DNA of 64,000 bases from Mesostigma viride (GCA_009746045.1 RPFO01000114.1:449719-513718); one strand, 5' to 3'; counted from the stretch's first letter, positions 23,567 to 35,930 are shown. The notes: a model not told the origin generated them from the sequence alone. Program-made: numbers and translations.

Positions 23567-25970
23567 AAATAAAAATAAAAAATTATAACATGCCTCCGTT
23601 GGGAGATCATGTAGCACATAAACTTCCTTGATGGATGGGTGGAGTGGAGGGAGCCGCGTAATCAAACTAATCTATAACTCTAAGCTATCTAGTTTAGAAA
23701 ATCCTAACTACGGCTACTCAGCAAAACGCCTATTCCTCTTAGAGGGCCCCCCCCCCCCCGGGTGGCTTGCCCACACGGGGGCTGGCGTGTACGTGACTTA
23801 ATTGTGAGCAAGGCTTGACAATCTTCTGCCACCGCCTCTTGTTCTGCATGGCCGTCCAAAGAAGGGAGAGATAGTGGATCCATACGGTGTTCAAACTGGG
23901 CTGGGACCACTAGGTCGCCCAGGCTGCAACATCTGGATGTAGTTCATGGCAGGCTTACCTAGCTTCCTGGGAATGTCCCGTTGGGGCCATGCAGGCCAGG
24001 TCAAAATATGCCGCCCTCAGTGGTTGGCCAATTAGCCGCTGGGGGCCGGCCAGACCAAGGGCGGTGTCAACCTGGCCGGTGCGAGCAAGATGTCCTACAA
24101 ATGTTATTTTCCTACGCTGCCTCAGTAATCTCGTCCGAAATACGAGGCATACCCTGATACAAAGACTCTAACTTGACCTACATGCTTGGAAAACCCTACG
24201 TTCAGGACCCGCCTGTCGGAGCATCCTGTAAACCGTGCCGTCTAGCTTAGCTGCCAGTGTGTCCGTGAGTGTCCACGCCTCGGCGCCATATACGTGAGCA
24301 CCGTGAGGACGACTGAGGATCCCTTGAAGAGCATGCGCTTGCAGTGCTCGCCCAGGCCCTTCGAGCGCCAGTAGGTGGTGAGCGAAGGTAGCCGGGCCCA
24401 TGCAGGCCAGGCCGATGCGGATGTCCACATCGTCGGCGGTGTCGGGGAGCATGCTCCCCAACAGTTTGAAGCGGTCACGGAACAGGACCTCCGTCCCGTC
24501 GAGCAGGCGCGGCAGCGGTGGGCTACAGTCTGGAGGCCCCAGTCACCATCGCCTCCGTTTTGACACTAATCTCCAACCCCACCGCCCTCGCCTCCAAGCC
24601 CAGACAGTCCAGCCAGGTAGACCTGAATGTGCTCGGGGCGCGCGATGAGGGTGGTGTCGTCCGCATAAATCAGGTCGGCCATGCGGTAGCCAGTGGCCAC
24701 CCCGCCGTGCTCGTTAAGGATGTCCAAGCCGGGCTCAAACCCCTTAAGAGCAGTAAAGCGCGCACGTGCCCGGCGCATGACGTGATCCATGCACGACAAT
24801 AATGAACAGGTATGGGGATCGACAGGACACAACCTTGCCACACCCCGAGGTGAAGGGGGAATGGTGGGGTGGTGCCTTCCGTGCAGTCCGCACTACTGCC
24901 TGTGAGCCCTCATACAGGATCGGCGAATGGCAGCAATAAACGCTGCATGGTGGTACCCGATCCAGAGCTAGGATGGCCCAAAGAGCCTCGACCCAGAGGC
25001 CGTGTCAAAGGCCTTGAGTTTAGTCAACAAAAATGAAGACCAGCGGCAAACCGTGTCAGGGCAGAGGCAACGCACCTCCTCCATCAGCCGGCGCGCGACA
25101 AACACAGCCATGATGACAGTGTTACAACCACGACGGAAACCCATCTGAGACTCACCCAGGTGTGGGTCCAGCGCGGCGCGAAGCCGATGCAGCATCATGT
25201 GCATGAGGACCTTCAGCGCGGCGCTCTGCATGGAGGCAGACACCCCGATAGTTACCGGGGTCAGCAACAGAGCCCTTCTTGTACAGCATGACTCGGATGG
25301 CCGTCTGCCACTCAGCAGGCGGAGGCTCATCAGAGAGCAGAACACGGTTGCAGAACGCCAGCAGAAGATCCCTCACCGCCGGGTCAGGGGTCTTCAGCAG
25401 CTCAGCAGAAAGGTCAGTCGGCACCGACCGGCGCGTTGTACGGCGCAGGCGAGCAAGGGCGCCGACGGTCCAATTCCTTCAGAGTGAAGGGGTGGAGGAC
25501 GTCGTTGGTGGCAAGGCAGCCCTCCTGCAAGGCGGGGCCGGGACTTGGTACTGTCCGCGGCCGAGGAGGGGGGCGCAGGCGGCGGGGGGGGTCCGGCAAC
25601 ACCGAGACGGGCTGCCGTCTCGGGGTGAAGTGGCGGGGGGGGGGCGCGAGCCCCACCTGTCAAGGAAACATTGTGGGCCAACCAGCGGTCAAGGCTGACC
25701 GGCACCGTGCCGTCCCCCGCGTGCTCCACCGGGGTGCGCTGCCGCCGGCCGCCCGGAGCCGGTCGAGGTGGTACCACATGTCCTTGCCCTGGTTGCGAGC
25801 TTGCATGGCAGGCCTTGGCACTCCGTGCGATGCACTGGGCCGCCTCTGCGTCCTGAGCGTGCTCGTAGGCCTCCACGAGGGCGGCCTTGAGCACCGGTTT
25901 CTGCAGCGGGTCCCGGTTACGCTTGAGGCGGTGCCAGGCGGCCAAGACGTTGGGGTCAGGACTGGCGGTA
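23567..25970 (-). mobile_element. LINE-A copy A3, reverse strand, main part
   Basis: A 5'-truncated LINE-A in reverse orientation, from its AT-rich tail (about 23567-23600) through the C-terminal MVPAQFEHR block, RT motifs (LIYADDTTLIARPEHIQ at about 24640; the MGFR block at about 25130) to the linker near 25960. Frames are broken in many places. It is inserted in the forward LINE-A with a 12-bp TSD (AGGGTTTTCCAA at 23555-23566 and 39635-39646). It is interrupted at 25970 by the CACTA-like element, and its last 34 bp lie at 39601-39634. Confidence 0.85.
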
Positions 25971-26019
25971 CACTATACTTTTCGTCCGAGGGTAGTAAAA
26001 ATGATCCGAGGCGTAAATT

Positions 26020-26310
26020 ACGAGGTGGTAATTTACGGCACAGACTACGTATACCGTTTGTATAAGAGTTCGGATCTTTCTCGTAAGCTACGAGTTAGAT
26101 CCGAGGTAAGATCCGACGTCGTAATTTACGAGGTAGTAATTTACGAGGTAGTAATTTACGAGGTAGTAATTTACGAGGTAGTAATGTACGAGGTAGTAAT
26201 GTACGAGGTAGTAATGTACGAGGTAGTAATTTACGAGGTAGTAAGGTACGAGGTAGTAATTTGCGAGGTAGTAATTTACGAGTTGGTAATTTACGATCCC
26301 GGTACTCGGT
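26020..26310 (+). repeat. Left subterminal repeat array of the CACTA-like element
   Basis: About a dozen units of gaggtagtaatttac with point variants (tgtac, ggtac, ttgc) lie just inside the left inverted repeat. Such arrays bind transposase in CACTA elements (family knowledge). Confidence 0.88.
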
Positions 26311-26623
26311 CCCGTAGGTTACGACGTCGTATGCTTCTCGCGTACACTACCGGTACTACAATCATGTCGCTATGTCGTTCTGAATTGCAGTACGCATGTC
26401 ACTTATCAGAATTTCACTTTGATTTCACTTATCATTTCGGTCAACCTAACCCCTAACACCCATTTACCCGGGGGAAAAAAATGAATGGCATTTGCAGCAA
26501 GGCTCATGCAAGACGAGTTCCTATTTCATAAAAAATTTCATTATTAAATGCAGGATTACATGTCATGCACAAAAATCCAACGCCTTCACAGAAAATAGCA
26601 TATCAAGTCTTCTGACGACAATA

Positions 26624-26861
26624 TCAAGTCAATATCAAATTCGTGGCTTCTCTTCGTGGCTTGAAATACTGTTTCCATGCGGTGCTTAGGACAGCTCCGG
26701 GGATGTCGGCACCGCACAGAAGCTCCATCCGGGAGCAAGTGCGCCGGGGGAAGATGTTGTACATCCAGAGCTCGATATGTGCGGGAAGCCGTCGTGTTGG
26801 AAACCGAGGTGTCTGCACATAATTCCGCGCGCAGGCAGCTTGTGCCTTTACGGGGGAAGAC
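26624..26861 (-). CDS. Possible 3'-terminal exon of a CACTA-element gene
   Basis: A pyrimidine-rich acceptor (tttttgtgtcgcag) precedes this reverse-strand exon, which reads ARNYVQTPRFPTRRLPAHIE, then LWMYNIFPRRTCSRMELLCG and ends in WKQYFKPRREATNLILT before a stop. Composition looks protein-like, with paired aromatic and basic residues. I do not recognise the family. It lies about 650 bp inside the left end, where a convergent 3' exon would fit. Another frame (ending DLICYFL) is also open. Confidence 0.3.
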
Positions 26862-27003
26862 CTGCGACACAAAAACCGTGTCCGGACAATGCAATACGGA
26901 GAAATGGCAACGGCAGATGGAGTCGGCTAAGGCCGCTTGTAAGGAAAGTGATTTTTAATGCACGAATAAATGTATAATGCATGCTACATCGCCATCGCTT
27001 GGG

Positions 27004-27290
27004 CGGTGAAAAGACAAGGACCAACCACATGCCCCCACCTACCCTTCGTGCATCCCGCCCTTGACGAGGCACAACCATGTGCCCCCACCTACCCTTTGTG
27101 CGTCCCTCCCTTGACAAGAAACAAGCACGTGCACCTATCTAACCTTTGTGCATCCCTTCCTTGGCAAGGAACAAGCACACCCACCCACCTACTCCACATG
27201 CATCCCTCCCTTGACAAGGAACAAGCACGATCACCCAGCTACCCACTAGCACGGCAGCAAGGCAGACCTTACAATGGCAAGTGATGTTTA
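27004..27290 (+). repeat. Imperfect tandem repeat of about 55 bp
   Basis: Units contain caagcac, then cacctac, ccttt, gtgcatccctccctt and gacaaggaa. About five divergent copies. No independent coding evidence. Confidence 0.7.
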
Positions 27291-27469
27291 TCGGTAGAAA
27301 CTGTTAGACAACTAGCAAACGAGCCAGCCGGTGAAGAGCAAGGCACGCATGCAAGGAATTTGTCGTTGCCTATGTCTACGCTTGTGTTTGTCACTGCAGT
27401 TGAAATCTGCATTTGCATCAGCAGGCCCGATCGAACCCCATGTCGCCACCCGCATTTCCACTTATACTT

Positions 27470-27875
27470 CACGGCCCCTTATTCTTCTCTTGTGCCTGCC
27501 TTTGCCCTAACTGTTACCCTAGCATCTGCCCTTGCCCCTATCCTTTGATCCCCAGTGTTTGCCGTTGCCCTCATCCTTTCCCTAGTGCCTGCCCTTGTCT
27601 TCATCTTTTCCCTTGTGCCTGCCCTTGCCCTTGTCCGTTCCCTCGTGCTTGACTTGTCCTAATCTCTTTCCCTTGCGCCTGCCCTTGCCCTTATCCGCTT
27701 CCCTTGTGCCTGCCCCTGCCCTTGCCCTTGTCATTTCCCTTGAGCCTGCCCTTTTGGCAAGCACAAGTGCCTTTGTCCTTTCCTTGGCCTTGTGCTTGCT
27801 CTTCCAGTTTCCCTTTCCTTTGCTCGTGCGGTTGCCTTTGCTCTTACCCGGGTGCTTGCCCTTGCCGTTTGCAAG
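27470..27875 (+). repeat. Pyrimidine-rich imperfect repeats (tgcccttgcc)
   Basis: Irregular repeats of cttgtgcctgcccttgccct. Long hydrophobic or lysine-rich frames through it are compositional. Confidence 0.7.
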
Positions 27876-28606
27876 CTGCATTATTGTCTTAGCAAGCTAG
27901 CAAGTGCAAACTGGCACTGAGCCAGAAATGCAAGCAAAGCAGCCAGTGTAAATAAGGATGGACGGGAACAGTAGAAAGCTAGGGGTGGCAACGGTGCTAG
28001 AGCTCATGGCAACAAGGTGGTCCCATTCTTGCTGCATTGGGTGCGTTGCGTGGGTGGGATATTGCGAGAGGGGGACATTCTTGCCTTGGTTGTGTTTTCA
28101 CATGCACCCGGTGCTTGAATTTATGCGTGCAAGGGTGGCTGGTATCCCAACCAACAGCCTAAGAGGAAAAAGAGTGCTTAGAAAGCAAGAATGACTTAAT
28201 GTTGGTAATAGCAGTGGCGGCGGCAGCAAAAACTGTTGTTATAGATGCAAGCTACAACACTGCGGATGGTTTCTCACACTAATGTGGATAATGATAATGC
28301 ATGCCACTTAACGGGACCATATAAACCACAACAAGAATAAATCGTGAGAGCAAAAGAAAGGGGAGTACAAAATGGCCGGCTTACCTAGCTACAGCAAAAA
28401 AATTACATGAAAAACAAGATAACTCACCTTTGTCGCAGCAGTGACCATATCAGACAGCTCACAAAAACTTGTTGATCCTTGAAACTTCCTGCTTGAAGGC
28501 AGCCACCAACGGTCTGGAGTTTTCACCCCAGTCCTTCTCAACAGCCAAGGAAAAGGGAAAGAGAGAGGAGGGGTGCGGGAGGGACAAGAGAGCGGGGGGT
28601 GGGAAG

Positions 28607-28724
<118 letters not shown>

Positions 28725-29308
28725 GAGAAGTGCGGGTGGGGTGGGAGAGGTGGGATGGAAGATTCACTACGTTAGCAGGCGACTAAACTGCTACAATGAC
28801 ACAAAACCACGGAGCTAGGCCCTTAACTCCATCAGATCAGAGTGAAAACCCATGTTGAAACTGGGACAAATGCCATTAGAATGTTACTATGACCGTGGCT
28901 AGTAAACGTGAATTGACACCCAGGTTGTGACTTCAACGATTGGAGGCAACCTTGCCAAGTCTCCCAAATGCAGTCGGCTAGACAAGCTTCACAAAAAACG
29001 CAGCAAACATGTTAACGTTGCTAATATTCCAACGACGCGCATCCGCAGTCCGGCTGCCAATGAAGTCTTCTTGGTCGCCAGCTGTGCACAGAGGAGTAAC
29101 CGCTAGAGACGCCAATTTGCGAACAACTCATTACAATTACAAAGCGCAGGAAGCAGATGGCTATGCATCAACAATTACTTCCGCTCGCCCTCGTATTTAG
29201 CCAGGTCTATCTGCCCAAACTGGGTAAATGTTTTGCGATCGGTGAAATTGGCACTCTAGTGACTTACTTTCCCAGAAAGTGTCCATTCACACGACAACCG
29301 ACTCACGC

Positions 29309-29494
29309 TCACACGTCGTGAGGAGTTGCCGATAGGATAAAGAAGCCGAACGATGAATTGCTGTACATAAATGCCACGCTAACGGCGTCGTGAACTGACT
29401 TCTTGCAATCACGATTAAAGTGCCCGGCCCAACAACAAATTGGCGACACACGACCCCGCAACTGGAAAAGAATTCTGGCCACATTGATATACAT
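29309..29494 (-). pseudogene. Decayed CCHC zinc-knuckle-like fragment
   Basis: Reverse frame reads SPICCWAGHFNRDCKK. The spacing fits a CCHC knuckle (C-x2-C-x4-H-x4-C) if the first position, now Ser, had been Cys. Such knuckles occur in retroelement Gag and some transposon proteins. No flanking domain is recognised. Confidence 0.25.
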
Positions 29495-29721
29495 CGGTTT
29501 GATAAATTAAAACCTCGCATTCGGTTCTGGCTAGCCTCAAACGCATGCGCCTTGAAACCTTTCTCCTCCTGGCGGCCACAGTTTCTCGGTTCTCTTGTTC
29601 CGTTGGTCGTGCCGCTAGCGTGCCACCCGCTCCAGTCCCTAAAATTCAAATTCGTGTTGTTCGAGAAAACGTTGTCGGGTCGGCGACGGCACGATGCCGG
29701 GCCGGGCTGCATGGGCCATGG

Positions 29722-30165
29722 AGGGTGGTGGTACACAAATACCGTACAGGTGGTACACAACTGCAGCCAGGACAACAGCCGGGCGCTGCGTACCTGCCGT
29801 GGGAAGGAGGGGGGTGGTACACAAATACCGTACAGGTGGTACACAACTGCAGCCAGCACAACAGCGAGTCGCTGCGTACCCGTGGGAAGGAGGGAGGTGG
29901 TACACAAAAACCGTACAGGTGGTACACAACTGCAGCCAGCACAACAGCGAGTCGCTGCGTACCTGCCGTGGGAAGGAGGGGGGTGGTACACAAATACCGT
30001 ACAGGTGGTACACAACTGCAGCCAGCACAACAGCGAGTCGCTGCGTACCTGCCGTGGGAAGGAGGGAGGTGGTACACAAAAACCGTACAGGTGGTACACA
30101 ACTGCAGCCAGCACAACAGCGAGTCGCTGCGTACCTGCCGTGGGAAGGAGGGGGGTGCTACACAA
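29722..30165 (+). repeat. About 88-bp tandem repeat, five units
   Basis: Five units carry gtggtacacaaataccgtac, aggtggtacacaactgcagc and gtgcgtacctgccgtggga-like blocks. Units are almost identical apart from single deletions. Because of the composition, frames are open on both strands, which is an artefact of the repeat. Each unit contains two ggtggtacacaa boxes. Confidence 0.92.
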
Positions 30166-30179
30166 ATATCCGACCTATA

Positions 30180-30900
30180 TATTAGCGATAGCCGCCGCCT
30201 ATTAAACAGGTCCTATTCATCACGAGCGTCAACGCCCCGTCATCGCCCCGTCATCGCCCGGCCGAGGGCCTTAACCTGTTAACTGTTTATTCGGAGTGAT
30301 AGTCAACGACCTATACTACCAATAGCTGCCGCATATCAAACATCGGTTTTTCATCGGGCCCGTCGAGGGCGATGACGGTGACGGTCGTCACCGTCATCGC
30401 CCTCGACGGGCCAACATCTAAACTCTTCTCTTAATCAACAATCTATATTACCAATAGCCGCCGCCTATCAAACAGATCCTATTCATCACGCGCGTCAACG
30501 CCCCGTCATCGCCCCGTCATCGCCCCGTGATCGCCATGCCGAGCCAGCCGAGGGCCAACCTCTTAACTCTTTACATTTGTATTCGGAGTAGTAGTCAACG
30601 ACCTATATTACCAATAGCCGCCGCATATCAAAAAGGTCGTATTCATGACGCCCGTCGAGGGCGATGACGGTGACGCCGTCACCGTCATCGCCCACGGGCC
30701 AACATCTAAACTCTTCTCTTAATCAACAATCTATATTACCAATAGCCGCCGCCTGTCAAACAGATCCTATTCATCACGCGCGTCAACGCCCCGTCATCGC
30801 CCCGTCATCGCCCCGTCATCGCCCCGTCATCGCTCCGTGATCGCCATGCCGACTGCCGAGGGCCAACCTCTTAACTCTTTATTCGGAGTAATAGTTAACT
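30180..30900 (+). repeat. Higher-order repeat with cgccccgtcatcg motifs and hairpins
   Basis: Blocks of about 150-250 bp alternate: tattcggagtaatagtcaac, accaatagccgccgc, tattcatcacgcgcgtcaac, then 3-5 direct repeats of cgccccgtcat, then agggccaac, ctcttaactct. Two hairpin cores (30357-30412 and about 30651-30702) use the same gatgacgg/ccgtcatc motif in inverted form. No coding. Confidence 0.85.
30357..30412. repeat. Perfect 27-bp-arm inverted repeat with 2-nt loop
   Basis: GGCCCGTCGAGGGCGATGAC... is followed after a gt spacer by its exact reverse complement. A shorter, slightly altered version is at about 30651-30702. It could extrude as a cruciform or fold in RNA. Confidence 0.92.
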
Positions 30901-31003
30901 GCCGGCATTGCCATACAAGAAGAAGCTCTCGATCCTAGGTATAGACTACCTCGGGTATCATCATCGTAATTGCTAGCATCGAGATCATTCATACCTACCG
31001 ACG

Positions 31004-31102
31004 ATGGCCAGCTTCAAAAGAAAAATGTCGACCAACAGACAGGACCTATCGCCGGGAACCCTCAAGGCAATAAGGGCGAGACAGGCTTTCACCGTTAAGT
31101 AA
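31004..31102 (+). CDS. Possible first exon: short basic peptide
   Basis: ATG at 31004 opens MASFKRKMSTNRQDLSPGTL followed by KAIRARQAFTVK and a stop. The composition is protein-like and basic. A possible donor (acc/gttaagt) sits just before the stop. It directly follows the hairpin-repeat array inside the CACTA-like element. No downstream exon was identified. Confidence 0.25.
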   Translation: MASFKRKMSTNRQDLSPGTLKAIRARQAFTVK

Positions 31103-31995
31103 AGTTGTCCACATCGTGCTAAGGAATTTGTGCTAATCTATGAGTACCTATATGGACACTTTGTCGCATTTTTTACATGGCAAATAAGCGATGTATGTGT
31201 CATGTAGGCTGCCATTGGTGCATGCATGCATGGGCCAGCAATGATGGTCAGAGGTACATTGTGCCTATGAGATAACCATCGATTTGTTGATCAGCAAGTG
31301 ATTCATTACGTGAGACAACAATATGTTTGGGGGCTAAGCTTCTTACATTGGTCACATGGTCCGCCATAATTGTTTTCTTATGTGTTTAAGGTTAGGGCTC
31401 TGTTCATGACTGAACGTCATGAACGCGCTCTATTCATGACATTGATTAATTGATTTTAATTAGTCTCATGTCCATGTTGGGGGACCGGGATCTCTGAATT
31501 CCCCAAAGAAGATATAGTGGAAGTCCCCCAAGACGTCAATATCCGTCAAGACGTCAATAACTACATGTATGTCCAGAGCTCAGCTAGTAGTCTAAAATAT
31601 GGGCCTCGAGCTAATCTTGCACGCAAGCAATGCCTATCATCAAGGATGAATTAATGCCTATCAACAAGGAGACAATCATGCTTGTTAAATTTCCTAGGAC
31701 CCACAACTGGGGGGTCGTAGTCTTTGACAATGTCCGCCTGGGCAACGCTACTAATCCTACATATCCGAGGTCCCATGTATGAATAAGAGGGGTTGAGCGG
31801 ATGACGCCAACAGTGTCTGTGCTCTGCATGTCAGCTAAAATCATATCGCGGAGACAAACATATGGCGGTATGTCCAATGTTGGCCACTGCGTCGCCTAAC
31901 AGGTTCTTACATGGTCGGCAAGGGCCTGACCATGTAAGAAGATATCTCCCTGGCTGGCCAGTCCACAAGGAACCAGCACAGACCTCATCTGAATC
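31103..31995. other. Unassigned interior of the CACTA-like element
   Basis: AT-rich, with a reverse-strand ORF of 88 aa (31611-31877) that I do not recognise, and an inverted pair of cttacatggt/accatgtaag (about 31906-31940). No feature can be supported. Confidence 0.4.
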
Positions 31996-32126
31996 AGTTA
32001 AAAAATTAAATTAAATTATAACATGCCTCCGTGGGGAGGTCATGTAGCACATATTTCATGATGGATGGGGTGGAGGAAGCCGCGTGATCGAACTATCCGA
32101 ACTCTATCTAGAAAAGCCTAACTACA

Positions 32127-35100
32127 CTACTCATCAAAACGCCTCCTCCGCTTGGGGGGAGGTGGCTTGCCCACAGGGTCGGGCGTGTGTGCCTTGACAA
32201 TCTTCTTCCACCGCTCCTTGTCCTGCATGGCAGTCCAAAGACGGGAGAGAGAGTGGATGCGGTACTCAAACTGGGCTGGGACCACTAGGTCGTCCAGCAA
32301 CATCTGGGTATAGGTCATGGCATGTTTCCCTACCTTTTTAGGAATGTTCTTGGGGCCAGGCCAGGTCAAAATGTGCCGCCCCGGTTGGCCGAGCCGCTGG
32401 GGACCGGCCAGACCAAGGGCGGTGTCGACCTGGCTGGTGCGAGCAAGATGTCCTACAAATGCTATCCTACGCTGTCTAATCTCGTCCGAAATACGCGGCA
32501 TACCGTGATACAAAGACTCTAAGGACCTACGCTGAGAAAACCCGACATTCAGGACCTGTCGGAGCATCCGGGTTACCGTGCCGTCTAGCTTGGCTGCCAG
32601 TGTTGCCGTGAGTGTCCATGCCTCGGCGCCATACGTGAGCACCGTGAGGACGAGGACCTTGAAGAGCATGCGCTTGCGGTGCTCGTCCAGGCCCTTGGAG
32701 CGCCAGTAGGTGTTGAGCGAACGGAGCTTGGCCCAGGAAAGGCCGATGCGGGTGTCCACATCGTCGGCAGTGTCCGGAAGCCAACTCCCCAACAGCTTGA
32801 AGCGGTCGCGGAGTGGGACCTCCGTCCCGTCTAGCAGGCGCGGCAGCGGTGGGCGACTGGAGGCCCCAATCACCATCGCCTCAGTTTTGACACTAATCTC
32901 CAACCCCACCGCCCTCGCCTCCAGGCCCAGACAGTCCAGCCAGGTCTGAATGTGCTCGGGGCGCGCGATGAGGGTGGTGTCGTCCGCGTAAATCAGGTCA
33001 GCCAGGCGGTAACCCGTGCTAACCCCGCCGTGCCCACGCTCGTTAAGGATGTCCAAGCCTGGCTCGAACCCCTTAAGAGCAGTAAAGCGCGCACGTGCCT
33101 GGCGCATGACGTGGTCCACGACAATAATGAACAGGTATGGAGACAGGACACAACCTTGCCACACCCCGTGGTGAAGGGGGAATGGTGGGGTGGTGCCTTC
33201 CGCAGTCCGCACTACTGCCTGTGAGCCCTCATACAGTCGGCGAATGGCAGCAATAAACGCTGGTGGCACGCGGTCCAGAGCTAGGATGGCCCAAAGAGCC
33301 TCCCAGAGGACCGTGTCGAAGGCCTTGATATAGTCAACAAAAATGAGGACCAGCGGCAAACTGTCAGGGGGAAGGCGACGCACCTCCTCCATCAACCGGC
33401 GCGCGACAAACACAGCCATGACAGTGTTACGACCACTACGGAAACCCATCTGAGACTCACCCAGGTGTGGGTCCAGCGCGGCGCGGAGCCTGTGCAGCAT
33501 CATGCGCATGAAGACCTTCAGCGCGGCGCTCTGGAGGCAGACACCCCGGTAGTTACCGGGGTCAGCAGCAGAGCCCTTCTTGTACAGCATGACGCGGATG
33601 GCCGTCTGCCACTCAGCAGGCGGAGGCTCGTCAGAGAGCAGGACACGGTTGCAGAACGCCAGCAGAAGATCCCTAACCGCCAGATCAGGGGTCTTCAGCA
33701 GCTCAGCAGAAAGGTGGTCGGCCCCGACCGCCGCATCGTACCGCAGGCGAGCAAGGGCGCCGTCCAATTCCTCCAAAGTGAAGGGGTGGACGACGTCGTT
33801 GGTGGCAAGGCAGCCCTCCTTCAAGGCGGGGACTTGGTAGTCCGCGGCCGAGGAGGGGGCGCTGGCGGCGGCGGGGGTCCGGCGACCCCGAGGCGGGCGG
33901 CCGTCTCGGGGTGAAGCGGCGGGGGGGGGCGCGAGCCCCACCGGTCAAGGAAACATTGTGGGCCAACCAGCGGTCAAGGCTTACCGGCGCCGTGCCGTCC
34001 CCCGTGTGCTCCACCGGGGTGCGCTGCCGCCGGCCGCCGAGCCGGTCGAGGTGGTACCACATGTCCTTGCCCTGGTTGCGAGCCTGGCAGGCCTTGGCAT
34101 CCGCGATGCACTGGGCCGCCTCCGCGTCCTGAGCATGCTCGTAGGCCTCCACAAGGGCGGCCTTGAGCAATGGTTTCTGCAGCGGGTCCCGGTTACGCTT
34201 GAGGCGGTGCCGGGCGGCCAAGACCTTGGGGTCCTGGCGGTAGAGCGGGCCGGGGCGGCGGCGGGGCATGACCGGCAGGTGCCGGGCCGCCAGCAACGGG
34301 GCACGGGCCGCAAAGCCCGCAAAAATGGCTGCGTTGGGGGCACCCTTGTCCAGCTCGTCGACGTCCGCCCGGGCGTCCAGTGCCGACAGGTACTTCCGTC
34401 GGCACCAGTTCCGCTCGTGCTCGGCGTCCGTCCAGTCCTCAGGATCTCCCTTGACCGGACGTAGAGCAGACCAGTCAGGGCGGACCACTGGGGCGCGGCG
34501 CGCGGGGACGTGGAACCGGAGCCGAAGGGTCGCGCGCACCAACCGGTGGTCAGAGCACACCGTGGGCGTGTCAAACACTCGGGTGTCCAGAACCGAGGTA
34601 CACCTGGGCTGCCGTACCACCACGTAGTCCAGACAGGCCTGACGGCCGTTAGGGCCACGAAAAGTGACCAAGTCCTGGGAGGGACGTTGGAAGTGGCAGT
34701 TGACAGCAACCATCCCGCTATCCCGCAAAAAGGCAGAAAACAGGGGAGTGTTGTCATTAGCAGCAGTGTCAGCAGGCGCAAAGCGACTGCCAGCAGTACC
34801 CACGGGGAGCGTGGCATTGGCGTCTAGCAGCATAACCAAAAAGTGGCGGGCCGGGGTGGCCCCCTCAAGGCTATGCAAGTCCTCGAAGAACTTCTGGCGT
34901 TCCAACGCAGGTAGACCACTATGGGGTGCGTAGCCCACCCCCACCGTGAGGTGGTGTTTAGACCGCCCCTCGACGGAGGTGAAGTGTGCTACCATAAGGC
35001 GTGGCGTTAGAAACTTAAGCGTGCTGAGGCTAGCAACTGCCAGCGGCGAACACAAAAGACCAACACCACCTTGGCCAGACGTACCGCTGCCAGCGAAGAA

Positions 35101-35595
35101 AAACCGCCAGCCACCCGCCAAGCGATCAGTGCTCACCATGCCAAGTGGCACCGTGCGGCGGTGTTCCTGGACGCCTAATATAGACACACGATGCTCAATG
35201 CAGAATGCGACTAGCTCCTCTACCCGGCAGCTATGGTCGTCATCTAGCAATGTGCGGGTGTTAAAAGTGGCAAGGGCCAAGGATGCCTGCTGGCCCACCA
35301 GGGGAGGACGACGATGGGTGATGGGGGTGGGTGCGGCGGGGGGTGGAGGTGGGGGTGAAACGGAGGGGGGAAGGGAAGCGGTAGAAATAGTGCTTTTCAT
35401 CGCATTTATTTTGTCCTGCAAGCGTAGGATGCGAGCCTGCCGCCTGCTCTGGGTATTCGGGGATGCTTGCGCAACGCAGAGGCGTAGGAAATCTAGCATG
35501 CGTTGGGTGTTGCTAATCTTGCTGCTGAGAGCTGTCGTTCTGGCCCGAGATACCGGCACCACCATGTGTCTCAGTCGACTGTTAGGTCGATGCAT
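32127..35595 (-). pseudogene. LINE-A ORF2: endonuclease plus reverse transcriptase, one frameshift
   Basis: The first frame (from 35595) has the APE-like endonuclease: LALATFNTRTLLDD, LGVQEHRR, LVMLLDANATLP, ACLDYVVV and VCSDHRLVRA (catalytic SDH). The second frame (33941-32127) has the RT: ADHLSAELLKTPD, PGNYRGVCLQSAALKVFMRM, IFVDYIKAFDTVLW (motif A), VWQGCVLSPYLFIIVVDHVM (motif B), LIYADDTTLIA (motif C) and KLLGSWLPDTADD. It ends KPPPPKRRRRFDE. The two overlap around 33703-33941, and the frame change maps to a C-run near 33915-33925, so it is either one slip mutation or a slippage site. The enzyme nicks DNA and primes reverse transcription at the nick. Confidence 0.88.
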
Positions 35596-35669
35596 GGTAG
35601 TGGAACGGGACTATTTAGAGGCTGTCCCCGAAGCCTGTTAGCCGCGAGCCGACGAGGAAGGTTGTCTAC

Positions 35670-35930
35670 CTACTGTCTACCAACAGAGGCAGCACCCTTC
35701 TGGCTAGACGCCTGACGAGACTCCGCTCCGGGGGTGTTAAGCGGAACACCTGTAATCCTGTGCCCATCAAAGAATGCTGCAAAGGAGCCATCCTGAAGCA
35801 GACGCAACTTAATGCGCTTACCCTTGGTCTCTTGCTTCTTGGTCTCCTGGACGATGGTGCTGTTCCACACCGCGCTCCTCGCCTTCAGTTGAGCCGTCGT
35901 GTAGTCCTCGTCGAGGCTGAAGTCATCGCG
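35670..35930 (-). pseudogene. LINE-A ORF1, C-terminal part
   Basis: The reverse frame reads [20 protein letters not shown], then [20 protein letters not shown] and [10 protein letters not shown] before a stop. It aligns with the C-terminal domain of the ORF1-only element at 15600-15797 (DDDLTLAQQQRRQEL...TKAGQLVYWKGAAIYVGHKP). The upstream part is replaced by the (GGAT)n array, leaving the ORF without its N-terminus. Confidence 0.6.

Noticed and set aside
29287-30282. Overlapping 245-292-aa ORFs on both strands
   Set aside because: Mostly the 88-bp repeat; the frames change when single-base deletions occur between units.
33958-35641. Forward ORFs of 105-278 aa opposite LINE-A
   Set aside because: Antisense shadows of the endonuclease region, which carries clear motifs on the reverse strand.
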